Shown here one piece after another: positions 48,687 through 57,541 of a DNA stretch of 64,000 bases. The position numbers and the translations under genes were made by a program. Source of the stretch: DATBVX01 sp035263105 (GTDB lineage: Bacteria > Pseudomonadota > Gammaproteobacteria > Steroidobacterales > Steroidobacteraceae); NCBI GenBank assembly GCA_035263105.1, contig DATFRO010000093.1, positions 1 to 64,000 of the forward strand, read 5' to 3'. Below the pieces are notes generated by a model that was given only the letters and a program-made list of their open reading frames with translations, was not told where the DNA came from and searched no databases. The stretch's first letter is position 1; the number at the start of each line of letters is the position of its first letter.

Positions 48687-51671
48687 ATGAGACGGACGTC
48701 ACCGCTGGTCGCACTCATTCTGGGGTTACTCGGCGGCGCGGCCGTCGCGCAGACGCCTCCACCCGCCAATCCACCGGCGAATCCTCCGGCGACGCCGCAG
48801 GGAACCATGCCTCCGGAGGGTCAGCCGGCGCCGAGCCAGCCGGGGACGCAGCCCGGACCCGGGCCCACGCAGGCCCCGCCCGAGCAAACCGGGCAGGGTG
48901 CGCCGCCAAACGTCGTGCCGCTGCAGCCGATCGAGAGCGAGGAGAGCCCGGCCTGGACGCGCACGCTGGAGCGCATCGCGAGCGGCGTGGTCGCGATCCA
49001 GGTGGACGAGGTGCGCGCCTTCGATACCGAGTGGAATACCTCCGCGCAGGCGACGGGCTTCGTGGTCGACGCCAAGCGCGGCCTGATCCTGACCAATCGT
49101 CACGTGGTCACGCCGGGGCCCGTGACTTCGCAGGCGACCTTCCTCAATCGCGAGGAAGTGCAGCTCTATCCCGTCTACCGCGACCCGGTGCACGATTTCG
49201 GCTTGTATCACTACGACCCGCAGAAACTGCGCTTCATCAAGCCGACGGAACTGCCGCTCTATCCGGAGGGTGCGCAGGTCGGACGCGAGATCCGCGTCAT
49301 CGGCAACGATGCCGGCGAACAGATCTCGATCCTGGCGGGCACGCTCGCGCGCCTCGATCGCGATGCGCCCAATTACGGCATCGGCAAGTACAACGACTTC
49401 AACACCTTCTACCTGCAAGCCGCCTCGAGCACTTCCGGCGGCTCTTCGGGCTCGCCGGTGGTCGATGTGCAGGGCCGCGTCGTCGCGCTGAACGCGGGCG
49501 GGAGCACGGGCGCCGCGTCGAGCTTCTACCTGCCGCTCGCGCGCGTGCAGCGTGCGCTGAAACTGATCCAGGACGGCAAGTCGGTCACGCGCGGGACGCT
49601 CCAGACCGTCTTTCAGTACACGCCGTACGATGAAGTGCGCCGGCTCGGCCTCAAGGCCGACACCGAAGCCATGATGCGCGCAACCTTCCCCAAGCTCACC
49701 GGCATGCTGGTCGTGACCGAAGTGCAGCCCGGTTCGCCCACCGAAGGTGTGCTGCAACCCGGCGACGTCGTGGTGCGGCTGAACGGCAAGCCGGTCGCGG
49801 AGTTCGACCCGCTCGAGCAGGTGCTCGACGAGAACGTCGGCAACAAGGTCGAGATCGAAGCGCAGCGCGGCGGCGATCCGATCAAGGTGCAGCTGCAGGT
49901 GCAGGACCTGCACACCATCACGCCGGCGTCCTACCTCGAATTCGGCGAGGCGGTCGTGCACGAGCTCTCCTACCAGCAGGCGCGGCATTTCAACATGCCG
50001 GTGCGCGGCGTCTACATCGCGAACCCCGGCTACGTATTTGGCGCGGCCGCCGTGCCGCGCGGCGCCGTGATCCAGAGCCTGGACGGCAAGCCGATGGAGA
50101 CGCTGACGGATTTCGAACGCGTGGTGAGCGCGCTTGCGGATGGTGAGCGCGCCACGGTGCGCTACTTCACGCTCGATGATCCGCGCGGCACGCAATGGCG
50201 CGTGATCCGCATGGATCGCAACTGGTTCCCGGCGCGCAAGTGCCGGCGCGACGATCGGCTCGGCATCTGGCCCTGCGACGATCTGGCGGCACCCCCCGCG
50301 CCGGCCCCGCTCGAGCCGGCATCGACCTTCTTCACGCCGGAAGGCGATTCGCGCATGGATCGCATCGCGCCGTCGCTGGTGCTGGTCAATTTCGACATGC
50401 CGTACTCGGTGTCGGGCGTCACGGAGCGCAACTACCACGGCACGGGCCTCATCATCGATGCCGCGCGCGGCCTCGTGGTCACCGATCGCAACACCGTGCC
50501 GGTGTCGATCGGCGATGTGCGGCTCACGTTCGCCGGCACGGTGGAAGTGCCGGGCAAGGTCGTGTTCGTGCATCCGCTGCACAATCTCGCGGTCGTGCAG
50601 TACGACCCGAAGTTGATCGGTACCACACCGGTGAAGAGCGCGAAGCTCAACACCAACGCGCTCAAGCCGGGCGATGACGTCTGGGTGATCGGCCTCAGGC
50701 CCGACAACAAGGTGATGTCGCAGGAGACCCAGGTGGCGTCGGTCGATGCCAGCACCTATCCATTGTCCCGGACGCTGCAGTTCCGCGACAGCAACCTCGA
50801 GACGGTGAGCGTCGTCAATCCGCCGACCGATTTCGACGGCGTGCTCGTCAACAAGGCAGGGGAGATCACCGCGATGTGGTCGAGCTTCGCCTATGAGAGC
50901 GGGCGCGAGCTGCAACAGGAAAACAAGGGTATCCCGTCGGACCTCCTGGCCGAGATGATCCCCGCGCTGACGCAGGGACACCCGCTGTATTCATTCGAAG
51001 CGGAGTTCTTCCCCGTGCCGCTCGCAGGTGCGAGCAAGCTCGGCCTGCCGGCGCAATGGATCGAGAGTCTCGAGAAGCACGACCCGTCGCATCGCCAGGC
51101 GCTCGCGATCACGCGTCTCGTGGCGGGGTCGCCCGCCGCGAAAGTGCTGCAACCCGGAGACCTGCTGCTCGCCATCGACGGCCAGGTCGTGAACCGGTTC
51201 CGCGAAGTCGAGCGCGCGGTGCAGAAGAGCCAGGTGAACGCGACGATCTGGCGCAACGGCGAGGCGCGCGTCGTGCCGATCGATACCGTCGCTCTCGACG
51301 GGCACGATCTCGACCGCGTGCTGATCTGGGCCGGCGCGACGCTGCAGGCGCCGCATCGGGCCATGGCCGCACAGCGTGGCATCGCGCCGCAAGGCGTGTT
51401 CGTCGCGTACTTCTATTACGGCTCGCCGGCGACCCGCTACGGGCTCTATGCCGGGCGTCGTATTGTGGCGGTGGATGGTCAGCCGACGCCGGATCTCGAC
51501 AGTTTCGAGAAGGCAGTGGCGGGTCGCGAAGATCGCTCTTCGGTGCGCCTCAATACGATCACCTGGAACAACGCCGTCGAGGTGATCACGCTCAAGCTCG
51601 ACAAGCACTATTGGCCCGCGTACGAGTTGCGGCGCGGCGACACCGGCTGGACGCGCACCGAACTCGAGTGA
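48687..51671 (+). CDS. double HtrA-like serine protease with PDZ domains
   Basis: The 994-residue product has a signal peptide (residues 1-21) and a proline-rich linker (22-80). Then comes an HtrA-type trypsin domain with H139 (TNRHV), D170 (HDFG) and S254 (SGGSSGSP), two PDZ-like modules (about 312-405 and 420-510), a second trypsin-like domain (about 550-790), and two more PDZ-like modules (about 810-985). The second protease domain has lost its triad: N602 replaces His, N633 replaces Asp, and no GxSGxP is present. This order and length match fungal Nma111. A periplasmic quality-control role is inferred. Confidence 0.88.
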   Translation: MRRTSPLVALILGLLGGAAVAQTPPPANPPANPPATPQGTMPPEGQPAPSQPGTQPGPGPTQAPPEQTGQGAPPNVVPLQPIESEESPAWTRTLERIASGVVAIQVDEVRAFDTEWNTSAQATGFVVDAKRGLILTNRHVVTPGPVTSQATFLNREEVQLYPVYRDPVHDFGLYHYDPQKLRFIKPTELPLYPEGAQVGREIRVIGNDAGEQISILAGTLARLDRDAPNYGIGKYNDFNTFYLQAASSTSGGSSGSPVVDVQGRVVALNAGGSTGAASSFYLPLARVQRALKLIQDGKSVTRGTLQTVFQYTPYDEVRRLGLKADTEAMMRATFPKLTGMLVVTEVQPGSPTEGVLQPGDVVVRLNGKPVAEFDPLEQVLDENVGNKVEIEAQRGGDPIKVQLQVQDLHTITPASYLEFGEAVVHELSYQQARHFNMPVRGVYIANPGYVFGAAAVPRGAVIQSLDGKPMETLTDFERVVSALADGERATVRYFTLDDPRGTQWRVIRMDRNWFPARKCRRDDRLGIWPCDDLAAPPAPAPLEPASTFFTPEGDSRMDRIAPSLVLVNFDMPYSVSGVTERNYHGTGLIIDAARGLVVTDRNTVPVSIGDVRLTFAGTVEVPGKVVFVHPLHNLAVVQYDPKLIGTTPVKSAKLNTNALKPGDDVWVIGLRPDNKVMSQETQVASVDASTYPLSRTLQFRDSNLETVSVVNPPTDFDGVLVNKAGEITAMWSSFAYESGRELQQENKGIPSDLLAEMIPALTQGHPLYSFEAEFFPVPLAGASKLGLPAQWIESLEKHDPSHRQALAITRLVAGSPAAKVLQPGDLLLAIDGQVVNRFREVERAVQKSQVNATIWRNGEARVVPIDTVALDGHDLDRVLIWAGATLQAPHRAMAAQRGIAPQGVFVAYFYYGSPATRYGLYAGRRIVAVDGQPTPDLDSFEKAVAGREDRSSVRLNTITWNNAVEVITLKLDKHYWPAYELRRGDTGWTRTELE

Positions 51672-51778
51672 TTGTCGCGCAGCTTGTCGCCAACCTGCGA
51701 CGTCAGACGGAGGCGGGCAGCGGGTTCTAGACCGCTCTGCTTAGATGCTCGCGGTACTGTTTGCCGGGAGGCACACGT

Positions 51779-52162
51779 ATGCGCGATAGCACCCTGAGAC
51801 GCGTCGGCGTCCTCGTGTTGAGCGTGGCGCTCATCAACATGGGCACACCGGCGATCGGTCACGCCGCGATCATCACCACTCCGACTTACGTCGAAGCGGC
51901 CCAGCGCGATGCGGATCTCACCAACGTCACGACCGCGCTGAATCGCGCCGATGTGCGCGAGCGCCTGGTGGCGATGGGCGTGGACCCGGCGCGAGTGGAA
52001 TCGCGACTCTCGACGTTGACCGACTCGGAGTTGCGCGAGCTGTCGACGCAGTTCGACCAGCTGCCGGCCGGTGGCGACATCCTGGCCCTGATCGGCGTGG
52101 TGTTCGTCGTGCTGATCATCCTCGAGCTGGTCGGCGTCATCGATATCTTCAAGAAGACCTGA
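51779..52162 (+). CDS. PA2779-family small membrane protein
   Basis: The 127-residue product has an N-terminal signal or anchor (VGVLVLSVALINMGTPAIGHA), a helical middle with DVRERLVAMGVDPARVESRLSTLTDSEL, and a strongly hydrophobic C-terminal helix (DILALIGVVFVVLIILELVGV) ending in a basic tail. This matches PA2779-type proteins, whose function is not established and which are typically paired with the next gene. The ATG has a GGGAGG site. Confidence 0.85.
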   Translation: MRDSTLRRVGVLVLSVALINMGTPAIGHAAIITTPTYVEAAQRDADLTNVTTALNRADVRERLVAMGVDPARVESRLSTLTDSELRELSTQFDQLPAGGDILALIGVVFVVLIILELVGVIDIFKKT

Positions 52163-53125
52163 TTGCGCCCCGCCAGCCGACTGGCAACGGTCGGCACCGC
52201 GCTCGCGCTGGCCCTGCTCCATGGCTGCGCGAGCCGGGGGCCAACCATCGCGTCGAGTCTCGACACCGCGGCACCGCGCCGTGTCGAGCTCGAAGCGACG
52301 CCATTCTTTGCGCAGCGTGACTACCAGTGCGGACCCGCGGCGTTGGCGACGGTGCTGGGAGCTTCGGGCGTGGACGTCGCGCCCGATGACCTGGTCGAAA
52401 AGGTCTACCTGCCGGAGAAACGGGGAAGCCTGCAGCCCGAGATGATCGCCGCAACGCGTGGTTATGATCGGCTCGCCGTGGTGCTCGACGGCAACCTCGA
52501 CTCAGTACTGCAAGAAGTCGCGGCGGGCAATCCGGTGCTGGTGTTGCAGAACCTCGGGGTCGCGACGGTCCCGTTCTGGCATTACGCCGTGGTCGTCGGC
52601 TTCGATGCGGAGCGCGATTCGGTGCTCCTGAGATCGGGCCAGGACGCTCGCAAGGCGATCGCGTCAGGGCGATTCGGATACCAATGGTCGCTCGCACGTA
52701 ATTGGGCGGTCGTCGTGGTTCGCCCCGACACTGTTCCGGTTACGGCCTCCGCGGAGCACTACCTGGAAGCGGCCGCAGGGCTCGAAGCGGCCAAGCGCGA
52801 CGATGCGGCCCTGCTCGCGTACCGGACGGCGCATGAGCGCTGGCCGGCCGATACCACTGCGCTCCTCGGCATCGGCAACATCAGCTACGCGCAGGGCCGA
52901 TTGGCCGATGCCGAAGCCGCGTACCGGGATGTCCTGACCCTCGCAGAACATAACGCGGCAGCGCGCAACAACCTGGCGCAGGTCCTGCTGGAGCGCGGCG
53001 ACCCGGCGACGGCGCTCACGGAAATTCTACGTGCCCAATCCGACCTGACGGACGTGCGGCTCGGCCCAATGCTGGCCGCCACGGAGGCGGATATCCGTCG
53101 CGTCCTCGCAACGACCGGTCCTTGA
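52163..53125 (+). CDS. PA2778-family cysteine peptidase with TPR repeats
   Basis: The 320-residue product begins immediately after the PA2779-like stop at a TTG. It has a lipoprotein signal (ALALALLHGC), a C39-like papain-fold domain with the nucleophile in YQCGPAALATVLG and the histidine in WHYAVVVGFD, and C-terminal tetratricopeptide repeats (AALLAYRTAHERWPADTTALL; LADAEAAYRDVLTLAEHNAAARNNLAQVLLERGD). C39 peptidases often cleave double-glycine leaders, but no transporter domain or leader peptide is present here, so the substrate is unknown. Confidence 0.86.
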   Translation: MRPASRLATVGTALALALLHGCASRGPTIASSLDTAAPRRVELEATPFFAQRDYQCGPAALATVLGASGVDVAPDDLVEKVYLPEKRGSLQPEMIAATRGYDRLAVVLDGNLDSVLQEVAAGNPVLVLQNLGVATVPFWHYAVVVGFDAERDSVLLRSGQDARKAIASGRFGYQWSLARNWAVVVVRPDTVPVTASAEHYLEAAAGLEAAKRDDAALLAYRTAHERWPADTTALLGIGNISYAQGRLADAEAAYRDVLTLAEHNAAARNNLAQVLLERGDPATALTEILRAQSDLTDVRLGPMLAATEADIRRVLATTGP

Positions 53126-53172
53126 GAGGCCGGACGAGCGGACCGGCAACCAGTAAAGCTATCATTTCGCTC

Positions 53173-54171
53173 ATGCGGGCAAGCCAGAGCGAGATCGAGG
53201 CGGCGGTCGAGGCGTTGCGGGCAGGCGACCTGGTCGCTTTCCCCACCGAGACCGTTTACGGGCTGGGCGCGAATGCGTCCAACCCGGCGGCGGTGCGCAA
53301 GATTTTTGCGGCGAAGGGCCGGCCCGCGAACCACCCCCTGATCGTGCACCTCGACAGCATCCGCTACCTGCATCGCTGGGTGCGCGATATTCCGGAGGTC
53401 GCCGAGAAGCTCGCGGCGCGCTTCTGGCCGGGCGCGCTGACGCTGGTCCTGCCCAAGGCGGCCAGCGTTCTCAACGTCGTCACGGGCGGGCAGGACACGG
53501 TGGCGATCCGCGTTCCCGCTCACCCGATGGCGCAGCAGCTCCTCACGGCCTTCGGTGGGGGCCTCGCCGCGCCCTCGGCCAATCGTTACGGACATGTGAG
53601 CCCGACCCGTGCCGATCACGTCCGCGATGAGCTCGGCGATGCCGTGCGCGTCGTGCTCGATGGCGGCGAGTGCACCGTGGGCATCGAGTCGACCATCGTG
53701 GCTTGCCTCGATGGCAAGGTTCGCGTGTTGCGGCCGGGTTCGGTCACGCTCAGCCAGCTGCGCAGCGTCGTGGGCGATGCGCTCGGCGAGGCCTCGAGCG
53801 AGGAACCCCGCGTACCGGGGAGTTCAGCCACGCACTACGCGCCGATGACGCCGCTCGAGATCGTGCCGGGCGATGTGCTGGAGACGCTCGCGGGCGAATA
53901 CAACGATCGGGGTGAGCGGGTCGCCGTCATGGCGCTGCGCCTGCCGCTCAAGACGCTCAAGCTCGCCACCTGGATCAACGCCGGACGCCGTCCGCAGCAG
54001 TACGCGCACGACCTGTACGCGCACTTGCGCACGCTCGACAAGGCGGGCTGCGTGAAGATCCTGGTGCAGGAACTGCCGACGGATGAACGCTGGGACGCGG
54101 TCAACGATCGGCTACGCAAGGCCGCCGCCCGCAGCGTCGCGCCCGACGCGGCCTCGAGTGCCTCGGGCTAG
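53173..54171 (+). CDS. L-threonylcarbamoyladenylate synthase (Sua5 type)
   Basis: The 332-residue product makes threonylcarbamoyl-AMP from threonine, bicarbonate and ATP for t6A37 modification of tRNAs reading ANN codons. The YrdC domain shows GDLVAFPTETVYGLGANA, KIFAAKGRPANHPLIVH, and APSANRYGHVSPTRADHV; the extra C-terminal Sua5 domain follows. It is longer than E. coli TsaC. I start at MRASQSEIE. Its TAG stop overlaps the convergent AAA gene's stop within CTAG. Confidence 0.94.
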   Translation: MRASQSEIEAAVEALRAGDLVAFPTETVYGLGANASNPAAVRKIFAAKGRPANHPLIVHLDSIRYLHRWVRDIPEVAEKLAARFWPGALTLVLPKAASVLNVVTGGQDTVAIRVPAHPMAQQLLTAFGGGLAAPSANRYGHVSPTRADHVRDELGDAVRVVLDGGECTVGIESTIVACLDGKVRVLRPGSVTLSQLRSVVGDALGEASSEEPRVPGSSATHYAPMTPLEIVPGDVLETLAGEYNDRGERVAVMALRLPLKTLKLATWINAGRRPQQYAHDLYAHLRTLDKAGCVKILVQELPTDERWDAVNDRLRKAAARSVAPDAASSASG

Positions 54172-55685
54172 TCGGCCGGAACCGTACGCTCCGTCGCCCA
54201 CGCGCGCAGTGCCTCGATCCGCTCGGCCATCACGTGGCAGAGCGGGTGCGTCGCGCGGATCTCGCGCAGCACGTGTGCAGCCGTAGGCTCCTGCTGGCTG
54301 GCGCGCGCGCTGTACAGCGCCGATACGACGGCCTGTTCGAGCTCGGCGCCGGAAAACTCTGCGCTCGCTGCAGCCAGCTGCTGCAATTCCACCGGTGTGA
54401 GGTTCAAGCCGCGGCGGCGCGCATGAATCGCCAGGATCTCCTGGCGCACCGCGGGCGAGGGCAGGTCGACGAAGAAGATCTCGTCGAAGCGGCCCTTGCG
54501 GATCAGTTCCGGCGGCAGCGCCTGGATGTCATTGGCAGTCGCCAGCACGAACGTCGCGGCCTTCTTCTCCGCCAGCCACGTGAGGAAGGTGCCCAACGCG
54601 CGCCGTGAAGTGCCGCTGTCGCCGTCGCCCGTGGCGATGCCCTTCTCGATCTCGTCGATCCAGAGCACGCAGGGCGCCATCAGCTCCGCCGTGCGCAGCG
54701 TGTCGCGCAGGTTCCGTTCCGACTCGCCGTGCCACTTGTTGTAGACGGCGCCGAAGTCGAGGCGCAGCAGCGGCACGTCGAGGATTCCGGCCGCGGCGCG
54801 TGCCGCCAGGCTCTTTCCGCAACCCTGGACGCCGAGCAGCAGCAGCCCCTTGGGCGAATCGAGTCCGGGCATGCCGCCTTCGAACGCGGGCTTGCGCTGG
54901 CGCAGCCATTCCTTCAGTCGCTCCAGTCCGCCGACATCGGCGAAGCGCGCTGTGTCGTGCTCGTAGCTCAGGACGCCGCTGCGGTTCAGGAGCTCGTACT
55001 TGGCCTGCATGATGCCGGGCAAGTCGACCCGCGTGAGCGCGCCGTCGTCGAAGATTGCCTTGCGCGCGAGACGGCGCGTGTCGCTGGTCGTGAGTCCGTT
55101 GAGATTCTCGACCAACAGGCCGAGCGCGGTGCGATCGGTCTGCACGCGCTGCCCGGGATTGGCCTTGATCCACTCCTGCGCCACCTCCTGGACCAGTGCG
55201 CGGCGCTCTTCGCGATCCGGGACCGCCAGCTCGCACCGGGCGCTGAAGGGTTCGAGCTCGTGCGGCAGGTCGATCTCATCGCTCAAGAGCACGACGGTGC
55301 GCGCCACGTGTTCGTAGCCGAGGCAGATGTCCTTCAGCAGGCGGACATGGATCGGCTCTTGCAGGTACGGATGGAAGTCCACCAGCACGTACACACCCGC
55401 CGTCGGTGTCGCGCGGATGTGCTTGAGGATCTCGACCGGCTCGGTGTTGAACTTCTGCGGCGGGCCGAGCTCGACGTCGAGACGCTTGAGGCCGTCGGTC
55501 ACGGTCCACTCGAACATCGGCGTATGCGCGTTGCGTGCGAGGCGCACCGACAAGGCTGCGAGCATCTGCAAGACGCGAATCTCGTCGCGACTCTCGATCA
55601 CGACCAGCGGAATCCGCGAGCGCAACAGCACCTCCAGCTCGTGGCTCGCGTTGGTCTGCAGGGCCGGCGCGTCGGCCGGAGTCAC
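54168..55685 (-). CDS. Ycf46-like AAA ATPase
   Basis: The 505-residue product resembles Ycf46-type AAA proteins of plastids, cyanobacteria and some proteobacteria. An N-terminal domain (about 1-235, with VEILKHIRATPTAGVYVLVDFH) precedes a classical AAA module: Walker A GVQGCGKS (285-292), Walker B LWIDEIEK (341-348) and RKGRFDEIFFVDLPSP. The role is unknown; Ycf46 has been linked to photosynthetic carbon uptake in cyanobacteria, which cannot apply directly here. The GTG start overlaps the lrp stop (GTGA), so the two are co-translated. Confidence 0.85.
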   Translation of the reverse strand: MTPADAPALQTNASHELEVLLRSRIPLVVIESRDEIRVLQMLAALSVRLARNAHTPMFEWTVTDGLKRLDVELGPPQKFNTEPVEILKHIRATPTAGVYVLVDFHPYLQEPIHVRLLKDICLGYEHVARTVVLLSDEIDLPHELEPFSARCELAVPDREERRALVQEVAQEWIKANPGQRVQTDRTALGLLVENLNGLTTSDTRRLARKAIFDDGALTRVDLPGIMQAKYELLNRSGVLSYEHDTARFADVGGLERLKEWLRQRKPAFEGGMPGLDSPKGLLLLGVQGCGKSLAARAAAGILDVPLLRLDFGAVYNKWHGESERNLRDTLRTAELMAPCVLWIDEIEKGIATGDGDSGTSRRALGTFLTWLAEKKAATFVLATANDIQALPPELIRKGRFDEIFFVDLPSPAVRQEILAIHARRRGLNLTPVELQQLAAASAEFSGAELEQAVVSALYSARASQQEPTAAHVLREIRATHPLCHVMAERIEALRAWATERTVPAD

Positions 55686-56194
55686 GTGCCGCTCCCCGGG
55701 GTGCGGCGCGGCTCGCGTTCGGCGCCGCGCGGCTGCGCCAGTTCGAGCGGCAGCGCCGTGGTCTCCTTGATCGCCGACATCACGATGTTCGATTCGATGG
55801 CCTGGACTCCGGGCAATTGCGACAGACCTTCTCGCATGAAGCGCTCGTAGGCGCGTATGTCGGTCGTCACAACAATGAGCACGAAGTCGATCGCGCCCAT
55901 GACGGTAAAGCAATGTGTGACTTCCGGCAGTTCGCGCACCTGCTCCTCGAACGCCGCGAGCGATTGGCGGCCGTGCGTGGTGAGCCGCACCTGCACGACG
56001 ACGGTCACTCCGAGGCCGATCTTGTCGCGGTCGAGCAGGGCCACACGCCGGCGGATGACACCCTGCTGCTCGAGGAGCGAGATGCGTCGCCAGCAGGGGG
56101 AGGGCGACAAGCCAACGAGGTCAGCGATCTCGTTGGTCGAGCGCGCGGCATCGGTCTGAAGCAGATCGAGAATCTTGAAGTCGGTACTGTCCAT
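55682..56194 (-). CDS. Lrp/AsnC family transcriptional regulator
   Basis: The 170-residue product has an N-terminal helix-turn-helix (LDLLQTDAARSTNEIADLVGLSPSPCWRRISLLEQQGVI) and a C-terminal RAM effector domain (TVVVQVRLTTHGRQ; ELPEVTHCFTVMGAIDFVLIVV). The family senses amino acids, often leucine. Its divergent neighbour is a leucine-dehydrogenase-type gene, so local control is likely. A 12-base palindrome lies upstream. The start is MDSTDFKIL; an ATG eight codons upstream would run into that palindrome region. Confidence 0.92.
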   Translation of the reverse strand: MDSTDFKILDLLQTDAARSTNEIADLVGLSPSPCWRRISLLEQQGVIRRRVALLDRDKIGLGVTVVVQVRLTTHGRQSLAAFEEQVRELPEVTHCFTVMGAIDFVLIVVTTDIRAYERFMREGLSQLPGVQAIESNIVMSAIKETTALPLELAQPRGAEREPRRTPGSGT

Positions 56195-56213
56195 GCGAAT
56201 CTTGGAACAAAAA

Positions 56214-56225
56214 ACCAATATTGGT
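56214..56225. promoter_or_regulatory. palindrome upstream of the Lrp-type gene
   Basis: ACCAATATTGGT is a perfect 12-base palindrome in an AT-rich part of the 151-base divergent spacer, 20 bases from the regulator's start. Lrp-family proteins bind AT-rich imperfect palindromes, so this is a candidate operator for both divergent genes. Confidence 0.45.
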
Positions 56226-56345
56226 GGATTGGTAGTTGATTATTCCACGAAACGGCCAGATGCGACGATACTTTGATAGGTAATGCCTCCAGCTAAGGAA
56301 TATTGTGTCGCAACATTCCAACCAGCCCGCGGGCAGGTGGTCGAC

Positions 56346-57425
56346 ATGGTGTTCGGCACGCAGAGCTTCCGCAGCCACGAGAACGTCTCCTTCTTCCACG
56401 ATCCCCGCAGTGGGCTCAAGGCGATCATCGCCCTGCACAGCACCGCCCTCGGACCCGCGTTCGGTGGCTGCCGCATGTGGCCGTACGCCAGCGAAGAACA
56501 GGCACTCGAGGACGTCCTGCGTCTCTCGCGCGGCATGAGCTTCAAGAATGCGCTCGCAGGACTGCCCTTCGGCGGCGGCAAGTCGGTGATCATCGCGGAC
56601 TCGAAGGCCGACAAGAGCGAGGAGTTGCTCGGCGCGTTTGCCCGCTCCGTCGAGAGCCTCGGCGGCCGTTACATCACCGCCGAAGACGTGGGCATCACCG
56701 AAGCTGACATCGAGATCTTTGCACGCCACACGCGTCACATCAGCGGACGCAAGCAGCGCGGCGCCGGCGCCGGCGGCAATCCCGCCCCGAAGACTGCGTA
56801 CGGCGTATTCCTCGGCATGCGTGCGGCGATCGAGCTCAAGCTCAGCCGCAGCGACTTCAAGGGGCTCACGGTCGCCGTGCAGGGTGTCGGGCAGGTCGGC
56901 TACCACCTGTGCAAGCTCCTGCACAGCGCGGGCGCCTCGCTCGTGATCGCCGACGTCAACGGCGAGAACGTGCGGCGTGCGGCGGCGGAATTCGGCGCGC
57001 GCGTCGCCGCGCCTGAAAGCATCCTGTTCGAAGCCGTCGACATCATTGCGCCGTGCGCCCTCGGTGCCGTGCTGACCCGCGAAAGCGTGGCGCAGATCCA
57101 TGCGCCCTTCATCGTCGGTGCGGCCAACAACCAGCTGGCGACCGATGAGGTCGGGCTCGATCTGCAGCGTCGCGGCATCGTCTACGCCCCGGACTACGTT
57201 GTGAATGCCGGCGGCATCATCAGTGCGGCGCTCGAGTACCAGGGCGGTCACGAAGAAAAGGACGTCTGGGCGCGCGTCAACGGCATCTACGAAACCACGC
57301 GGCTGGTCCTCATCCAGTCGCTGCGCGAACAGCGCCCGAGCAACGAAGTGGCCGATGCGATGGCCATGAGCCGCATCGCCGCCGCGCGCGACCGGGCGCC
57401 GGGCGAGCTGCGCCGCGCCTCCTGA
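56346..57425 (+). CDS. leucine-dehydrogenase-type amino acid dehydrogenase
   Basis: The 359-residue product belongs to the Glu/Leu/Phe/Val dehydrogenase family, which reversibly deaminates amino acids with NAD. Close to leucine dehydrogenases are GLKAIIALHSTALGPAFGGCRMWPY, catalytic lysines K67 (MSFKNA) and K79 (GGGKS), D114 in TAEDVG, and the Rossmann loop GVGQVG (180-185). I start at MVFGTQSF, preceded by AGGTGG; an ATG at 56283 would add 21 residues. It is divergent from the Lrp-type regulator, supporting branched-chain amino-acid catabolism. Confidence 0.9.
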   Translation: MVFGTQSFRSHENVSFFHDPRSGLKAIIALHSTALGPAFGGCRMWPYASEEQALEDVLRLSRGMSFKNALAGLPFGGGKSVIIADSKADKSEELLGAFARSVESLGGRYITAEDVGITEADIEIFARHTRHISGRKQRGAGAGGNPAPKTAYGVFLGMRAAIELKLSRSDFKGLTVAVQGVGQVGYHLCKLLHSAGASLVIADVNGENVRRAAAEFGARVAAPESILFEAVDIIAPCALGAVLTRESVAQIHAPFIVGAANNQLATDEVGLDLQRRGIVYAPDYVVNAGGIISAALEYQGGHEEKDVWARVNGIYETTRLVLIQSLREQRPSNEVADAMAMSRIAAARDRAPGELRRAS

Positions 57426-57438
57426 TTCGATCCCCCCG

Positions 57439-57495
57439 CCGCCGGGCACCACCGGTTCCGCGCACTCCCCCCGATGCGCGAACCGGCCGGCGGCA
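57439..57495 (+). terminator. large hairpin after the dehydrogenase gene
   Basis: GCCGCCGG (57439-57446) pairs with CCGGCGGC (57488-57495), with an inner stem CCGGTTC/GAACCGG extended by GCGCA/TGCGC across a one-base bulge. The weakly T-rich sequence ATTCTTTCCTGTTT follows. It is a plausible intrinsic terminator between the dehydrogenase and DadA-like genes. Confidence 0.55.
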
Positions 57496-57541
57496 TTCTT
57501 TCCTGTTTCCGCGCGCTGCCTAGTTTGGCAATGTAGCCGCC

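Noticed and set aside
48726..50981. 751-residue open frame antisense to the double-HtrA gene
   Set aside because: Composition is His/Arg/Asp-rich shadow sequence; the sense strand carries catalytic motifs.
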